Shown here piece after piece: positions 48,203-59,879 of a stretch of DNA of 64,000 nt (position 1 is the stretch's first letter; each line of letters starts with the position of its first letter). Location: the NCBI GenBank assembly GCA_022316685.1, contig JAKJHU010000613.1, positions 1 to 64,000 on the forward strand. The letters are read 5' to 3'. The stretch is from Progne subis subis (taxonomy: Eukaryota > Chordata > Aves > Passeriformes > Hirundinidae). The notes beneath the pieces are model-generated. The model did not search any database. It was not told where the DNA came from and worked only from the letters and a program-made list of their open reading frames with translations. Position numbers and translations under genes: made by a program.

Positions 48203-49048
48203 TGTTATAAATGAAGGTCTATATGTCTAATTTAATAAGCAACAGAGTTGAATTTAGCAGCAATGCAATTTTATTTAAGTAGCATTTTATAATCAAGCAT
48301 ATACAAAAATCGGGCAGTGATGAATTAAAGATAAATAATGTTCAGATAAAGCATAAGCAAAATGACCGGGGTACAGAGGGGGGCTTTCTCACCCTACCTC
48401 ATGTACAAAACAAAGTAATCCAACTTAGACTTATATACTGTATGCTAATACATATTCATTAATATTTCTTGTAAATCTCTTTCTATTTTCAATTCTTAAA
48501 ATCTATGTTGCTATACTACATAGCGCATGCTCCACTTGTTGTTAGGGGGTCTTCTTGGCTTTTTGGTGGTCTTCAGAGGAAGGCTCAGCATCTTCCTCTC
48601 GTCCTATGAATAACCTTTACTGGTTGTTCATGTGCTCTGACTTTTGTGTTATACATAACTAAGCATTATGTTCCAAAAAGTAATTATTTCATGGATCAAA
48701 CCACCACCAAAACTCCCTACCTTGGAATAGTCCCCACTTTGTCCATCTCAAGGCCAGTTATGTCTTAACACATCCTGTATCCCATCACATCTGCAAAGGG
48801 CCCAGCTCCCGACCTTGGAGTAGTCCCAGCTTTGGCCAATCCAGCTTTGAAACTCTTGCTTATCTCAAAGTGCATCCTGTATCTTATTTTTCTCATGTAG
48901 CATCTGCCAAGGGGTCCATCTGCTTTGTAATACTACTCACATCTAATTTTTCCTTTACTGAGGAATTTTCTTTATATTTTCTAAACAATATATATTTCTA
49001 AAATATTGTTAGAGTTACAATTAAAATAAATAATTTTCATTTACTACA
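48203..49048 (-). repeat. ERV A 5' LTR
   Basis: 846 bases from TGTAGTAAATG (minus strand, at 49048) to ATTTATAACA (at 48203). Directly right of it is host sequence (49049-49200) that equals the left flank of ERV C. Confidence 0.88.
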
Positions 49049-49200
49049 TCTTTATAAATTGATATCAGTAATGTCCCATTTATATTGATCCTCAGCACAT
49101 TAAATGCAATCTAAATTGACATGAAAATCAAGACCCTTCATGGCTGATGATAAATCAGACTTTGTCCCCACCCCTCACCACTATTTCCATACTCCTATGG
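49049..49200 (-). repeat. Host flank of ERV A (shared with 61611-61770)
   Basis: On the minus strand this reads as the sequence just left of ERV C, base for base up to CTATAAAGA-type text at the insertion point. Also related to 3896-4045 and 11450-11600, which have no provirus. Confidence 0.75.
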
Positions 49201-49508
49201 ATCAGGAGCAGTGTGGCCAGCAGGAGCAGGGCAGTGATTCTTCCCCTGTGCTTGGCACTGCTTGGGCAGTGTCCAGTTCTGGGCTCCCGAATTTAAACAG
49301 ACATGGAGGGGTGGGAGTGTTTCTAGAGAAGGGCAACAAGGCTGGTGAGGGGTCTGGAACACAAGTCCCATGAGGAGGGGCTGAGGGAGCTGGGGATGTT
49401 CATCCTGGAGAAGAGGAGGCTCAGGGGAGACAAGGCAGTGTCAGGGCACAGGTTGGACTTGATGATGTCCAAGGTCTTTTCCAGCCTGGCTGATTCTGTG
49501 ATTCTCTG
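49201..49508 (+). mobile_element. CR1 LINE 3' fragment of OR unit 2 (internal deletion)
   Basis: Plus-oriented CR1 with the same internal deletion as in units 1 and 3 (CTCAGGGGAGAC joined to AAGGCAGTGTC near 49425). Ends at GATTCTGTGATTCTC (49508). Confidence 0.85.
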
Positions 49509-50745
49509 AAACCACCCTTGCAGCAGTGGCAGTATGAGCCCTGGGCCTCCACAGGATCCAGCAGCCCAGGTCCCTCACCTTCTCCTCACATTCCCAAAGC
49601 CCATTCTGTCAGTCCTGCAGGAGCCTGCAGACAATTCCTGAAGCACTTGGAGGATGATCCTGCTCCCCAGCGGACATTCCCGTGGTGCCAGCTCAGGAAC
49701 TGAAACGGGGAATGGGGCCAGAGAGAAAAGGGCAACCAGGGATGGTCTGTTTGCAGGGGACGGAACAGAGAAGGGCAAAATTAAGAAATTTGCACCAGGA
49801 AGGGGAAAGAAAGCCAAGGTGAGACATAGAAAATGCTGAGGGCAGTTTGGAGGCGGCTGCCAGGCAGCCCTGGCTCTGAGCAACAACACCTGCAGTGGCA
49901 CAGGAAACTCACAGCTCATGGAACAAACTTTCTGGCTGACTTCAGAGGCCACCACAAACCTGAGTGGTTTCCCTCCTGTCCCCCAGCCCTTCCTGGCCCC
50001 AGGGGCTGATGGCATTTGTGCTCACTCAGGTTCATCTCCCCACACCAACACCATGGGGGTGCTCGACGCCTGCTCTGGGCAGTGCAAACAGGGGCTCCTG
50101 AGCCAGTGCTGCCGTGTCTGTGCCTGCAAGGATGCAGCACCTGTGTGAGCTGGGGGAGAGGCCAGGGCTGCAGAGGGGGGATGTTGTTGGCAGGTGCATG
50201 AGGACGCTCTGGGACGCTGCCCTGGGGTGTCCAGTGCAGTGGGGATGGATCAGCCCCTGCTCTGCTGCTCCTTCCCATCTCCCCCAGGCACCTTGCAGAG
50301 CCCCAGCCATGCTGTTTGCCCCCAGCCTGCCCATGGCCACCCTGGGGCTGCTCACAGGGCTTTTCTCTGCTGAGCATTGGCCTGGGCGTGTTCTGGAGAG
50401 AGCCTGGGCAAGGAGCCTGGAGCCCCCAGGCCCTGGCCTGAGGCGTCAGCGCTGCCCCAGCAGTGCCCATGGCCTGTCCCTGCTGCAGCCCCGGCACTGC
50501 CACCCCCAGCACTGTGCCCGGCCCCGAGAGCACTCAGGCCCTACAGCAACAGCAGGGCCAGGAGGGCAGCGGGGCAGGGGCACGGGAGCAGCACTGGCAA
50601 CACCAAGTGCTGCTGCTCCTGGGCACAGCTGCTGTGCCAGCACTGATCTGCCCCAGCTCTGCACACAGACATTGCTGCTGCAGCTGCAGAGAAGGGAACG
50701 AAAGGGGGATCTCTGCAGAAAACTAGCCTGGGAGATCTTTCAGTT
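49509..50745 (-). repeat. OR-downstream block, unit 2
   Basis: Matches 16098-17460 and, reversed, 59880-61276. It lacks about 100 bases present in the other copies near its CR1 side (around 49610), so open frames differ. No gene inferred. Confidence 0.75.
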
Positions 50746-50966
50746 CATTTAAAGCAACTAAAATAACAGCCCCTCATTTACACAGTCGGTGACCACAGGG
50801 GAGGTGGAGAGAACCAGAATGTGAAATGGCACAAACCATAAGATTTCTCTGTGGACAAGATTAAAAAAAAAAGGAAAACAAAGAAAAAGAAGCTCCAAAA
50901 TGAAGCTAACAGGAAGTATCAAAGATTACTTTTATTAGAAGTATTTAGCAGAAATTGGACAGCAAT

Positions 50967-51905
50967 TTAATGCTCCTGAAACCATCCAGTCATCAGTCTC
51001 CACACTGCAGCCTTCAGCTCCTGGTTCCTCAGGCTGTAGATGAGGGGGTTCAGGGCTGGAGGCACCACTGAGTACAGAACTGACAGGGCCAGATGCAGGG
51101 ATGGGGAGGAGAGGGAGGGGGGCTTAAAATAAGAAGATATGCCAGTGCTGATAAACAGAGACACCACAGCCAGGTGAGTGAGGCATGTGGAAAAGGCTTT
51201 GTGCCGTCCCTGCTCAGAGGGGATCCTCAGCACAGCCCTGAAGATCTGCACATAGGAGAAAACAATGAAAACAAAACAACCAGTTGCTAAAGCGGAATTA
51301 ATTGCAATCAGCCCAAGTTCCCTGAGATTGGATTTGGAGCAGGAGAGTTTGAGGACTGGGGGGATTTCACAGAAGAACTGGCCCAGGACATTGCCATGAC
51401 ACAGGGGCAGGGAAAATGTATTGGCCCTGTGCAGCAGTGAATAGAGAAAGGCACTGGCCCAGGCAGCTGCTGCCATGTGGGCACAAGCTCTGCTGCCCAG
51501 GAGGGTCCCGTAGTGCAGGGGTTTGCAGATGGACACGTAGCGGTCGTAGCACATGACAGTCAGGAGATAAAACTCTGCTGACATGAAGAACATATAGGAA
51601 AATAGCTGTGCAGCACATCCTGTGTAGGAGATGGTCCTGGTGTCCCAGAGGGAATTGTGCATGGCTTTGGGGACAGTGGTGAGGATGTAGCCCAGGTCGG
51701 TGAGGGCCAGGTGGAGCAGGAAGAAGAACATGGGCGTGTGCAGGAGGTGGCCGCAGGCTACGGCGCTGATGATGAGGCCGTTGGCCAGGAGGGCAGCCAG
51801 GGAGATGCCCAGGAAGAGGCAGAAGTGCAGGAGCTGCAGCTGCCGTGTGTCTGCCAATGGCCAGCAGGAGGAAGTGGCTGATGGAGCTGCTGGTTTTTTT
51901 TGCTG
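50967..51905 (-). pseudogene. Olfactory receptor OR14-like with lost start (OR2)
   Basis: From helix 1 to the C-terminus the frame is intact (about 296 codons) with the CYDRYVSIC and NPLIYSLRN motifs, and it is closely related to OR1 and OR3. The 5' end is damaged: one extra base near 51860 puts the first about 15 codons (SSSISHFLLLA) in another frame, and a run of eight A (on the minus strand) stands where the initiator would be. The first in-frame ATG is only in helix 2. A poly-A signal lies at 50931-50936. A receptor with such a start would lack the glycosylated N-terminus and most of helix 1, so I call it a pseudogene; a sequencing error at one base is the alternative, but it would not restore the start. 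Confidence 0.82.
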
Positions 51906-53364
51906 TGGCTGCCCATGGGGACCTGGTCATGGATAAAGGACAGTGACAAGTCAGCAGAGGCTGCTTTGAGCCAAACCTAGGCCATTCCCTGCAGTCTGTC
52001 CTGCTGTGACTCTCCCACCCTTGTTCCTGCTCTGGGAAAACCTTCACCCAGGTCCCTGCCTGAGCTCTACTTGTGCTGTCTGAGTGTTCCAGGAGCAGCC
52101 AGGCCTATGCATGGGGGCTCTCCAGGAGACATCTCTGCCCTGCTACCCTGGGTTTGTGGCCACGTGGCAGAGGGACAAGGATGGATATTCAGGATTTGTG
52201 ACTGGCATCATTCCTAATGCAGACAGGCTTGTTCCCATCTGCACTCCTAAAGGGCTTGGAGAGCAGGAAGGAATTTTAGCCATTATTTTCCTGCCCACAC
52301 ATTATTCCTAGTTCTCTGAGATCAGAATTCCCCAGCATTTCTGCTGCACTCAGAGTTTGCCACTGAGAGATGTGAGAGGCAAAGGATTCCCTGTGGCTTA
52401 GGGAAGGTGAGGGGCTGGATGGGTTTGTTCCCAACTGCCCTGGGTTTGCACCTTTGGCTGCAATCAGAGCACAATCACACTCCCGTGTCACCCTGGGATA
52501 AACCAGACCCTGCCCAGAGCAGAGGGATCCCTGAATGTCTCTGCCTCTCCAAAGGTCTCTGGGCAAGGGCTCAGCACCCCCTTCTGCCAAGGACACTCAC
52601 GGCTCCCTTGGCAAACCCAACAGCATTTCCTCAGCTCTGGCATCTCTGCACTTCCCCGTGGGACATTCAGGGAACTCCCAGAGGCTCTGCACAGATTTGC
52701 AGCCAGGAGGGCAGCTCAGAGCTTGGAAGGACACAGCAAGGAGATCCCCGGGTGTGCCCATGATGGGATCTCAGGGAAGGGGGCTCAGCTCATTCCCCTT
52801 TCCCATGGACTGCTTTGCCCACAGCCCCACAGGTGCACAGGCAAGCTTGGACACCCCATTCCCATGGACACAGCTGCCTGGCAGCAATCCCAAGGGCAGT
52901 GCCTGACTCAGCTGCTGCAAATGCCAGAGCCTCCCTGAGAGCTCCAGATGACAGTGACAAGATCAGGGGAGTGGCATGCCCAGCCATAGATTGCAAGAGT
53001 TTATTAAGGTTGATTAATTCGTATATTTTACAGGAACATCCAATAGGAGATTCAGTTGCCCCAGTTACACAGCTGTGGGTAAATCCATTTGAATAGGACC
53101 ATGGGCTTCTTTGCCCTGCTTGTTTTATGACTGATCACACTCTAGTTAAAAACCAGAAATGCTCTTCCCGTAGGTTCTTTTCCTGATACTATGACTATAG
53201 AGTATTTCAGGAATGTATTTAGAAGCATATTTTTCTAAAATGTAAGAGGAAGAGTAGGAAACCTACTACAGTTAATTAAGGATTATAATTATCTAGGTAT
53301 GTAATAGTAGTCAAATGGAGTTAATTAAGGATTATTTATTTATAAATATATAATAGTAGTTAAC
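51906..53364. other. Intergenic, no gene recognised
   Basis: GC-rich to about 52980 with overlapping open frames, then AT-rich. A tandem duplication of about 50 bases (AGTTAATTAAGGATTAT start) lies at about 53270-53364. The upstream sequence does not match the 5' flanks of OR1 and OR3, so unit 2 has lost its own promoter region. Confidence 0.5.
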
Positions 53365-53948
53365 TGTTGGAGTCCAGGGCATTCCTTTGGCTGCCCTGGA
53401 GGGTCAGGGACCTGGACACGAGGGGTCTGGGACCCTGGCCCAGAGCCCAGAGGGACATTGGCTTTGATCTCAGTCCATGGGAAAGGCTTCCTGCACTGTG
53501 GGAAGGATTGCAAGCCACAAGAGTGTGAAAGATAGTAGTTTAGCTTATCACAGGGTGAGAAAACAGTAGGTTTGGGTTTTTAGTATGGAAGTGAATGGGA
53601 GCAAGATGGAGGATTTGGGGCGTTGTCTCCTGCTTCTTCTTTCTTCTTCCCTCACTCCATTCTCTGCAGTGATGGTGGCACAAAGTAATTTCAAGAGATT
53701 GGGTCAAAGTAGGGATGACCTTTTTAGTATAAGTGATAGGTATTGGCAAATAATGATAAATAAAGAACACGTAGCAATTAGTATAAAAGATATGACAGCC
53801 CAGTTCAGGAGGAGTCGAGGAGTCACCAGATGCCCAGGCAGCTGCACAGACCTTTGTTGGGCACTAAGAAAACTGTAAGATAAGAAACAATAAACGAAGC
53901 GCGCAACCTTGAAAAATCAGAACCTGAAGTCTTCGTCTCTTTTTTGCA
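53365..53948 (+). mobile_element. Solo LTR, plus orientation
   Basis: Begins TGTTGGAGTCCAGG and ends TTTTTTGCA. It carries a TATA box (TATAAAAG, 53782-53789) and a poly-A signal (AATAAA, 53889-53894) at LTR-like spacing. I see no clear target duplication, so the ends are tentative. Confidence 0.5.
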
Positions 53949-54479
53949 TCTGGCTCAGAGCTTTGCAGAAGGCAAAAAGACTCTAAAACCACCTGAATCT
54001 CAGAACAAAAACCGAGAGGTAGATGCCATAGGAAACTGTGATCCAGTGAGAGACTTGAACAGAGAGAGAGGGCTCTCGCTCCCAGAGATAAAGAGGGCCT
54101 TTGCTTCCAAACTAGAGCAGCCTATCCTTGAAAGACTGCAGCCCACTCACAAGTGTCCCATGCCACAACAGTACTGGGAAGACTGTTTTGCCTGTGTGAG
54201 GGACTCATGACACAACAGAAGAAAATCTCCTCTTCCTAAGCAGAGAAAGATCTTGGGTAATGAACTGACAAAAACCCCCACTCTCTGTCTCCCTGTGCTA
54301 TCGGTGGGAAAGAGGGAGGGGCTGGGGGGCAAAAAAGTTGTTTTAAAGTCTCATTTTACTTCTCATTATCTTCCATTGACTAATAAATTTACTTTATACC
54401 TTTAAATTTGAACCTCTTTTTCCTTCAGAGTGTTTTTCTCCCAGTCCTCATCTCAGCCCATGAGTCCAAACCACGACAG
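53949..54479. other. Retroelement-like remnant, no gene
   Basis: Ends in GAGTCCAAACCACGACA just before the minisatellite, which resembles an LTR terminus, and has an AATAAA at about 54382. The left end is undefined. Only short open frames. Confidence 0.35.
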
Positions 54480-54965
54480 AGGCTGTGTGAATCAAGGGGC
54501 TCTGCAGGGCCTTGTGGAACCAAGGAGCAGCTGTGACACTGCAGGGCCTCATGGAAGCAGTGAGAGCATTCTGACACTGTGAGTCCCCACGGAACCAAAG
54601 GGCCATTGTGACACCACAGAACCAAGGCAACCACTGTGACACTGCCAGGTCTCATGGAAACAAGGGGTCATTGTGACACCAAGGGTCCCCATGGAAGCAA
54701 GGGGCCAGTGTGACACAGCCAGGCCTTGTGGAACCAAGGGGCATTGTGATCCTGGGGAGCCCAATGGAGCCAAGGGAACACTGTGACACTGCAGGAACTT
54801 ATGGAGTCATGGAAATCATTGTGACACTCTGAGACCTCAAGTAACCTAAGGGCCATTGGGTTTATTTTTCATCCCCATGGAAACGACGAAACCATTTTGA
54901 CATTGCAAGGCTTCATGGAACCAAGGGGCAATTTTGATGCTGTAGGGCACCATGGATCCAAGGGA
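54480..54965. repeat. 37-bp minisatellite, second block (reverse)
   Basis: Reverse complement of the array at 2415-3312, with the unit landmark CATTGTGACACTGCAGG recurring about every 37-40 bases with much divergence. About 12 units. Confidence 0.75.
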
Positions 54966-54984
54966 ACATGGAACAGGTCTGACT

Positions 54985-55870
54985 GGCTTGGCCTCCTGGG
55001 GGCTGCCTGACTGGTCCAGCTGACCTTGGCATGTTGAGGGTCACTTCTCATCTGCCCCTGAAACCCTGAGGTTGTGTGCTTTCCTTTCTGTGGGAAAGAA
55101 CTGTCTTTCTCCTCCAGGTGCCCATGGCCAGGAACTTGAGATTCTACCTCCAAATTTGATTATATCCAAGGATTGTTCCCAAATGAAACCTGACAGAACA
55201 GACAGCTCTGGATGGTCGTGGCCTCTTTGGGGCCACCTATTGCCTGCCTTCAAAACACTGTGGAGGCCTGCTTTTCTTGCCATGGAAAACACATCTTTCA
55301 AATCCAGGTGTGCATGGCCAAAATTGGGAATCCGCCTCTGAAATTCCATATATCAAATGAAAGCTTCCAGATAAAAAGCTGCCAGGAATGTCCAGGTTCC
55401 TTGGCTTCTTGAGAGCCAGCTCTCATCTGCCTTTGAAACACTAGGGGTTCTTCCTATGGAAAAGAACTGTGCTTGTCCAGCCACCCATGGACAAAACTGG
55501 GATTTGGCCTCCCAAATTCTCTTTTAACCAAGGATTGCTACCAGACAGAAGCAGACAAGACAAACAGATCTTGCTGGCATTGGCCTCAGCCTCTCTGGGA
55601 CAATCTCTAATCAGCCTTTGAAACACTGAGGCTCTGCCCTTTCCTTCCTGTGGAGGAGAATTGTCATTCTGGTACAGGCACCCATGGTTCAAATGGAAAT
55701 CCACCTCCAAACTCTCCATATATCTGAAGGTTGCTCTCAGAAAAAAAGCTGCAAGGACAAATAGGTCTGGCTTGCCTTGGCCTCTGGTGAGTGCCTCTCA
55801 TCTGCCTTCAAAACAATGAGGTTCTGTGGTTTCCTTCCTATAGAAAGGAACTGTCCTTCTTTTCCAGGTG
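54985..55870. repeat. ~190-bp satellite, four to five units
   Basis: The landmark GAAACACTGAGG..CTTTCC recurs near 55060, 55252, 55434, 55619 and 55811, spacing 182-192. Each unit then has AAGAACTGTC, CCCATGG and CTCCATATATC-like parts in the same order. Units are clearly diverged. A lone fragment lies at 12775-12851. Confidence 0.8.
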
Positions 55871-56829
55871 CCCACAGCCTCAAGCCCTTGACCACTGTAT
55901 AGGGACAAAGGAGCTCTGTGCTCAGTGGAGTGGAGACTGAGGACAGGGGACGAGAGCCCTGGGAGTGCTTGAAGGGTGATTTCAGAGATGGGGGATTTTT
56001 GACATGGCAGAAAAGAGAGAGAAATAAAAAAATTCTGCAGAGGGCAGCTGGAGAAGTCCAGACTGGACACCAGGAGAAAGGAATTTCCCTCCCAGGGCAG
56101 GGCTGTGGTACAACACATCCCCCAGAAGGAGCCTGGAGCAGCCCAAGGCTCTGTGTGCCCAGGCAGAGGCAGGCAGGATGCAGAGCTGTCAGCAAAGGAA
56201 GGGGCCAGCGAGGTGGGGCAGCCGGGGGATGACGACAGCCTGCAGGGACAGAGGCACAGGGCATGGACACCGTAGGACAGCCTGGGCTGGAGAGGGCACA
56301 GGGATGAGCAGCAGCTGAAAGGCCCTGACACAGCCAACTCCTGCAGCACTTTGGCCATGGCTGCTGTCCCTGGCACTGAGGCCAGGAGGGGACAAGTGAC
56401 CCTTGCAGCCCTGGGGCCTCATTGCCTCCTGGTCCCTGCTCAGCAGCCTGGCAGGGGCCACCCCATGGTGCTGCCCTTGGCATTGCACATCCCCACATCC
56501 CAGTGCCCCAGGAAGAACCGTGAGTAATGAGGGAGGGACAGGATCTGCCTTGGCAGGGGCTGGGGCTCAGGCCTTGGCCCTTTGCATTCCTGAAACACAT
56601 CCAGGTTTGCTCAGCACCCAAAGACACCTTTTCCTTGTTTGTCCTCACCAGTCCACAGTGCTTGCAGTGTTCTGCTTAACTAGAACCTGGGGACACTTTC
56701 CTATGAGTTGTGTCCCTCAGTGAGACCCATTAAAAGTTCAAGAAACTTTGGACTTTGAATCTGATTGTGAGTTCTTGAGAAGTTTTTTGAGCACACTCTG
56801 AGGGAGTCAGTCTGATGTAATCAGCACCA
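55871..56829 (-). repeat. Inverted partner of 4331-4790, then unique DNA
   Basis: Positions 55871-56400 pair with 4331-4790 in reverse. The rest has no recognised gene, apart from a short likeness at 56730-56790 to the ~147-bp tandem repeat. Confidence 0.5.
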
Positions 56830-57963
56830 AAGCCCCAAGAGGGTAATTAAAAGCTTTGTGCCTTATCTGTGCTCCTGAGCTGGGCTGGGCGCCTGGCACA
56901 GAGGAAGCTCCTGGCAACCAAGAGGAGCTTAAAAGCACATTGCTCTTGATGAGCAGCTCTTCTCCCAGCCCAGCAGGGCTGGGGCACTGCCTGCAGCCAC
57001 CCCGGGCACAGCACACAGGCACAGAGAGCTTCAAGCACTCAGGGCTGGGAAGGAGCTGAGAAGTGACTGCGGGAGAATCACTCCCAGCCCTTGACACAGG
57101 AACCTCTGGCTGCAGGACAAGGCAGCTGCAGCTCCTGCAGGGATCTCCTAAAGCTGCAACATCCCAATGCCTACAGACTCTGTGAGTACATTCTCTGATT
57201 ATCTCTTGTGCAGAGCAGCCAGGGGTGCCCAGGGCTGTCCTGCAGAGCAGGGTCCTGCAGCCCAGGGTGCTATGCTGGGCCAGGGATTCTGCTGCCTGCC
57301 AGGGACAGCTCTCAGCCAGCCCTGGGAGCTGCTCCCAGCGCTGGGGGACAAGATCTGGGTGGAAGGAGACAGCTGGTAAGGCGTGGACATGTTCTTCTTG
57401 TGTGGTGAGGATGCTGCATTGTTCAGGGCAGCTCCCAGCAGGACATTGAACTCCAGAACATTTCCTCTAGCAGAGGCTAGATAAAAGGGAAAATCCTGCT
57501 TTATTAATCTACTGCTCTATTTTGCCTGGATAGGAAATTCTACATAGGTATTCATCTCTCAGTTCAGATTAAGAAAAATCAAACTATTTTCTCTCAGATC
57601 TTAATAAACCAGGCAGTGACAGAAATCAGCAGAGAGTCTCTTGCAGACAGCATCAGTGTCACTTTTCCAGCCTCCTCAGGGTTGCTCTGAGGTTGCCATC
57701 AGAGTCTGCAGAGCCAGAGCTGCCCCTGGGCAGTGCCTGAGCTGGGAGGGCTCTGCAGGGCAGAGCTGAGCCCCCAGGGCTGGGCTGGGCTCTGGCAGCA
57801 CTGGCAGGGCCCAGCCCTGGGCACAGGGAAGCAGCTGCAGGCAGGGACAGCTCCAGGCAGCAGAGCCCTGGGCAGGCAGTGGGGGGAAAGTGCCACCAAG
57901 CTGTGCTGGGATATTGAAAGTGCTCTCCAGACCAAACTATTCAATGATTACTTTTTTTTACAG
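56830..57963 (+). promoter_or_regulatory. OR3 5' non-coding exon and intron
   Basis: Colinear with 18630-19800 of OR1. The 5' exon ends at 57181 with donor GTGAGTAC (GT 57182-57183). A further donor-like GTAAGG lies at about 57355. The acceptor that pairs with OR1's lies at 57962-57963 (CTTTTTTTTACAG). In OR3, about 800 bases of extra sequence separate it from the coding exon. Confidence 0.6.
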
Positions 57964-58782
57964 ATCCCCATGCCAAGACACTGCAAATGGGGTGTTCCAT
58001 CTCCCTCTGCCCCAGGAGGCTCTGGGCAGTGTAGGCTGGATGCTGGGAATGAACTGAATCTCCCGCAGCAGTGCCATGGACAGGACCCTGGGTGTGTCGT
58101 GGGGATGCCATCCAAGCTGTGAGCTGCCTCCAGGGGACACTGGGGGACAGGAGTGTCCTTGGCCAGGAGTGGAGCTGAGACTGTGAGAAAGGCTGAGCCA
58201 GTTTGCTCTGCTGTGGTTCCCTCTGCTCTCAGCTGTGTCAGGCTGATTTTCAGGGGAACACAGGGACTGCCCTGGATCTCAGAAAGGGCAGCTGGGGACA
58301 GATGGAGCCACAGAGCAGCTCCCCTCAGCCTTCACTGAGTCACAGCCAGTGCTCTTGCCTTGCACAGTTCTCTCTGGTATCCCTGGGCACAGCAGGAAAC
58401 CCTCTCCAGCTGCCTTTGGCCATCACCGTTCCTTAGCCCTGGCACAGGAGATGCTGACAAGCTCCTCTGCCTCAGGAGCAGTTTGGGCTGATGAAGTCCA
58501 AGCCCAGGACTGGCCCCTGTCCCTGTTCCCATGACCCCAGTGCTGCAGAGCAGAGCTGACCCCTCGGTGTCCATGGGCAGAGCCCCTGCTTCTCACAGCA
58601 ATGGGGTCAGATCCCAGGAGGGCTCCAGGCATGGGGATGAAGGATGAGCTCTGAGAAAATTGGGTGGCACAGAGCAGCAGGGGCACGGCTGGGAGAAAGG
58701 GCTTGGGCATTGCTCAGCAAAGTTTTGCCTTGACTTGTCAATGTGTCCACCTTCAACAGGACTCCATGACCAGAGTGAAGAA
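57964..58782 (+). other. Extra segment before the OR3 coding start
   Basis: Not present at the same place in OR1. A second possible acceptor (CCACCTTCAACAG, AG 58758-58759) lies 24 bases before the ATG and could serve in place of the one at 57963. No gene is seen in it. Confidence 0.5.
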
Positions 58783-59715
58783 ATGCCCAACAGCAGCTCC
58801 ATCAGCCACTTCCTCCTGCTGGCACTGGCAGACACGCGGCAGCTGCAGCTCCTGCACTTCTGCCTCTTCCTGGGCATCTCCCTGGCTGCCCTCCTGGCCA
58901 ACGGCCTCATCATCAGCGCCGTAGCCTGCGGCCACCTCCTGCACACACCCATGTTCTTCTTCCTGCTCAACCTGGCCCTCACCGACCTGGGCTCCATCCT
59001 CACCACTGTCCCCAAAGCCATGCACAATTCCCTCTGGGACACCAGGACCATCTCCTACTCAGGATGTGCTGCACAGCTCTTTTTCTTTCTGTTCTTCATT
59101 GGATCAGAATATTTCCTCCTGACCATCATGTGCTACGACCGCTACGTGTCCATCTGCAAACCCCTGCACTACGGGACTCTCCTGAGCAGCAGAGCTTGTG
59201 CCCACATGGCAGCAGCTGCCTGGGCCAGTGCCTTTCTCTATTCACTGCTGCACACGGCCAATACATTTTCCCTGCCCCTGTGCCATGGCAATGTCCTGGG
59301 ACAGTTCTTCTGTGAAATCCCTCAGATCCTCAAGCTTTCCTGCTCACATTCAAACATCAGGGAACTGGGGCTCTTTGCAGTTGGTGCCTGTTTAGGACTT
59401 GGTTGTTTTGTGTTCATTGTTTTCTCCTATGTGCAGATCTTCAGGGCAGTGCTGAGGATCCCCTCTGAGCAGGGACAGCACAAAGCCTTTTCCACCTGCC
59501 TCCCTCACCTGGCTGTGGTCTCCCTGTTTGTCAGCACTGGCTTTTTTGCCTACCTGAAGCCCCCCTCCATCTCCTCCCCATCCCTGGATTTGGCAGTGTC
59601 AGTTCTGTACTCGGTGGTGCCTCCAGCCCTGAACCCCCTCATCTACAGCCTGAGGAACCAGGAGCTCAAGGCTGCAGTGTGGAGACTGATGACTGGATGG
59701 TTTCGGAAACATTAA
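58783..59715 (+). CDS. Olfactory receptor, OR14-like, intact (OR3)
   Basis: 310 residues; start chosen at 58783 (MPNSSS, N-glycosylation site) by comparison with OR1, although the frame is open upstream. Seven helices with N40, PMFFF, D68, C94, CYDRYVSIC, KAFSTCLPHL and NPLIYSLRN are all kept, so it is probably functional as an odorant receptor in olfactory neuron membranes. The first 93 residues differ from OR1 at only about five places, but helix 3 (98-112) and helix 5 differ strongly, which suggests a different ligand. A poly-A signal lies at 59746-59751, 30 bases past the stop. Downstream come the shared block, CR1 and ERV C. Confidence 0.94.
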   Translation: MPNSSSISHFLLLALADTRQLQLLHFCLFLGISLAALLANGLIISAVACGHLLHTPMFFFLLNLALTDLGSILTTVPKAMHNSLWDTRTISYSGCAAQLFFFLFFIGSEYFLLTIMCYDRYVSICKPLHYGTLLSSRACAHMAAAAWASAFLYSLLHTANTFSLPLCHGNVLGQFFCEIPQILKLSCSHSNIRELGLFAVGACLGLGCFVFIVFSYVQIFRAVLRIPSEQGQHKAFSTCLPHLAVVSLFVSTGFFAYLKPPSISSPSLDLAVSVLYSVVPPALNPLIYSLRNQELKAAVWRLMTGWFRKH

Positions 59716-59879
59716 ACTGCTGGCCAATTTCTGAAAATCTCTTGTAATAAAAGTAATTTTTGATATTTCTTGTTGGTTTATTTTGGAGGTTCTTTTTCTC
59801 TGTTTTACATTTTTAATCTTGTCCACAAAAAAATGTCATTGTGCCATTTCTCTCCACCTTCCTTGTGGCCACAGACTGT

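Larger units (their letters stand above)
39094..49048 (-). mobile_element. ERV A: decayed gamma-type provirus, Phe-tRNA primer
   Basis: About 10 kb on the minus strand. Order in coding sense: 5' LTR (48203-49048), primer site, ~1-kb leader, gag, protease, RT, RNase H, an unassigned Cys-rich frame, env, polypurine tract, 3' LTR. Capsid, RT and envelope motifs are of gammaretrovirus (ERV1) type. I find no integrase. The LTRs show about 14 differences in the first 165 aligned bases, so the insertion is old. All genes have stops or frame changes. ERV C at 61771 is the same family in the opposite orientation. Confidence 0.88.

Noticed and set aside
58660..58782. Upstream extension of OR3 (41 more codons)
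   Set aside because: It is not shared with OR1 and spans a likely splice acceptor; MPNSSS is the start conserved in the family.
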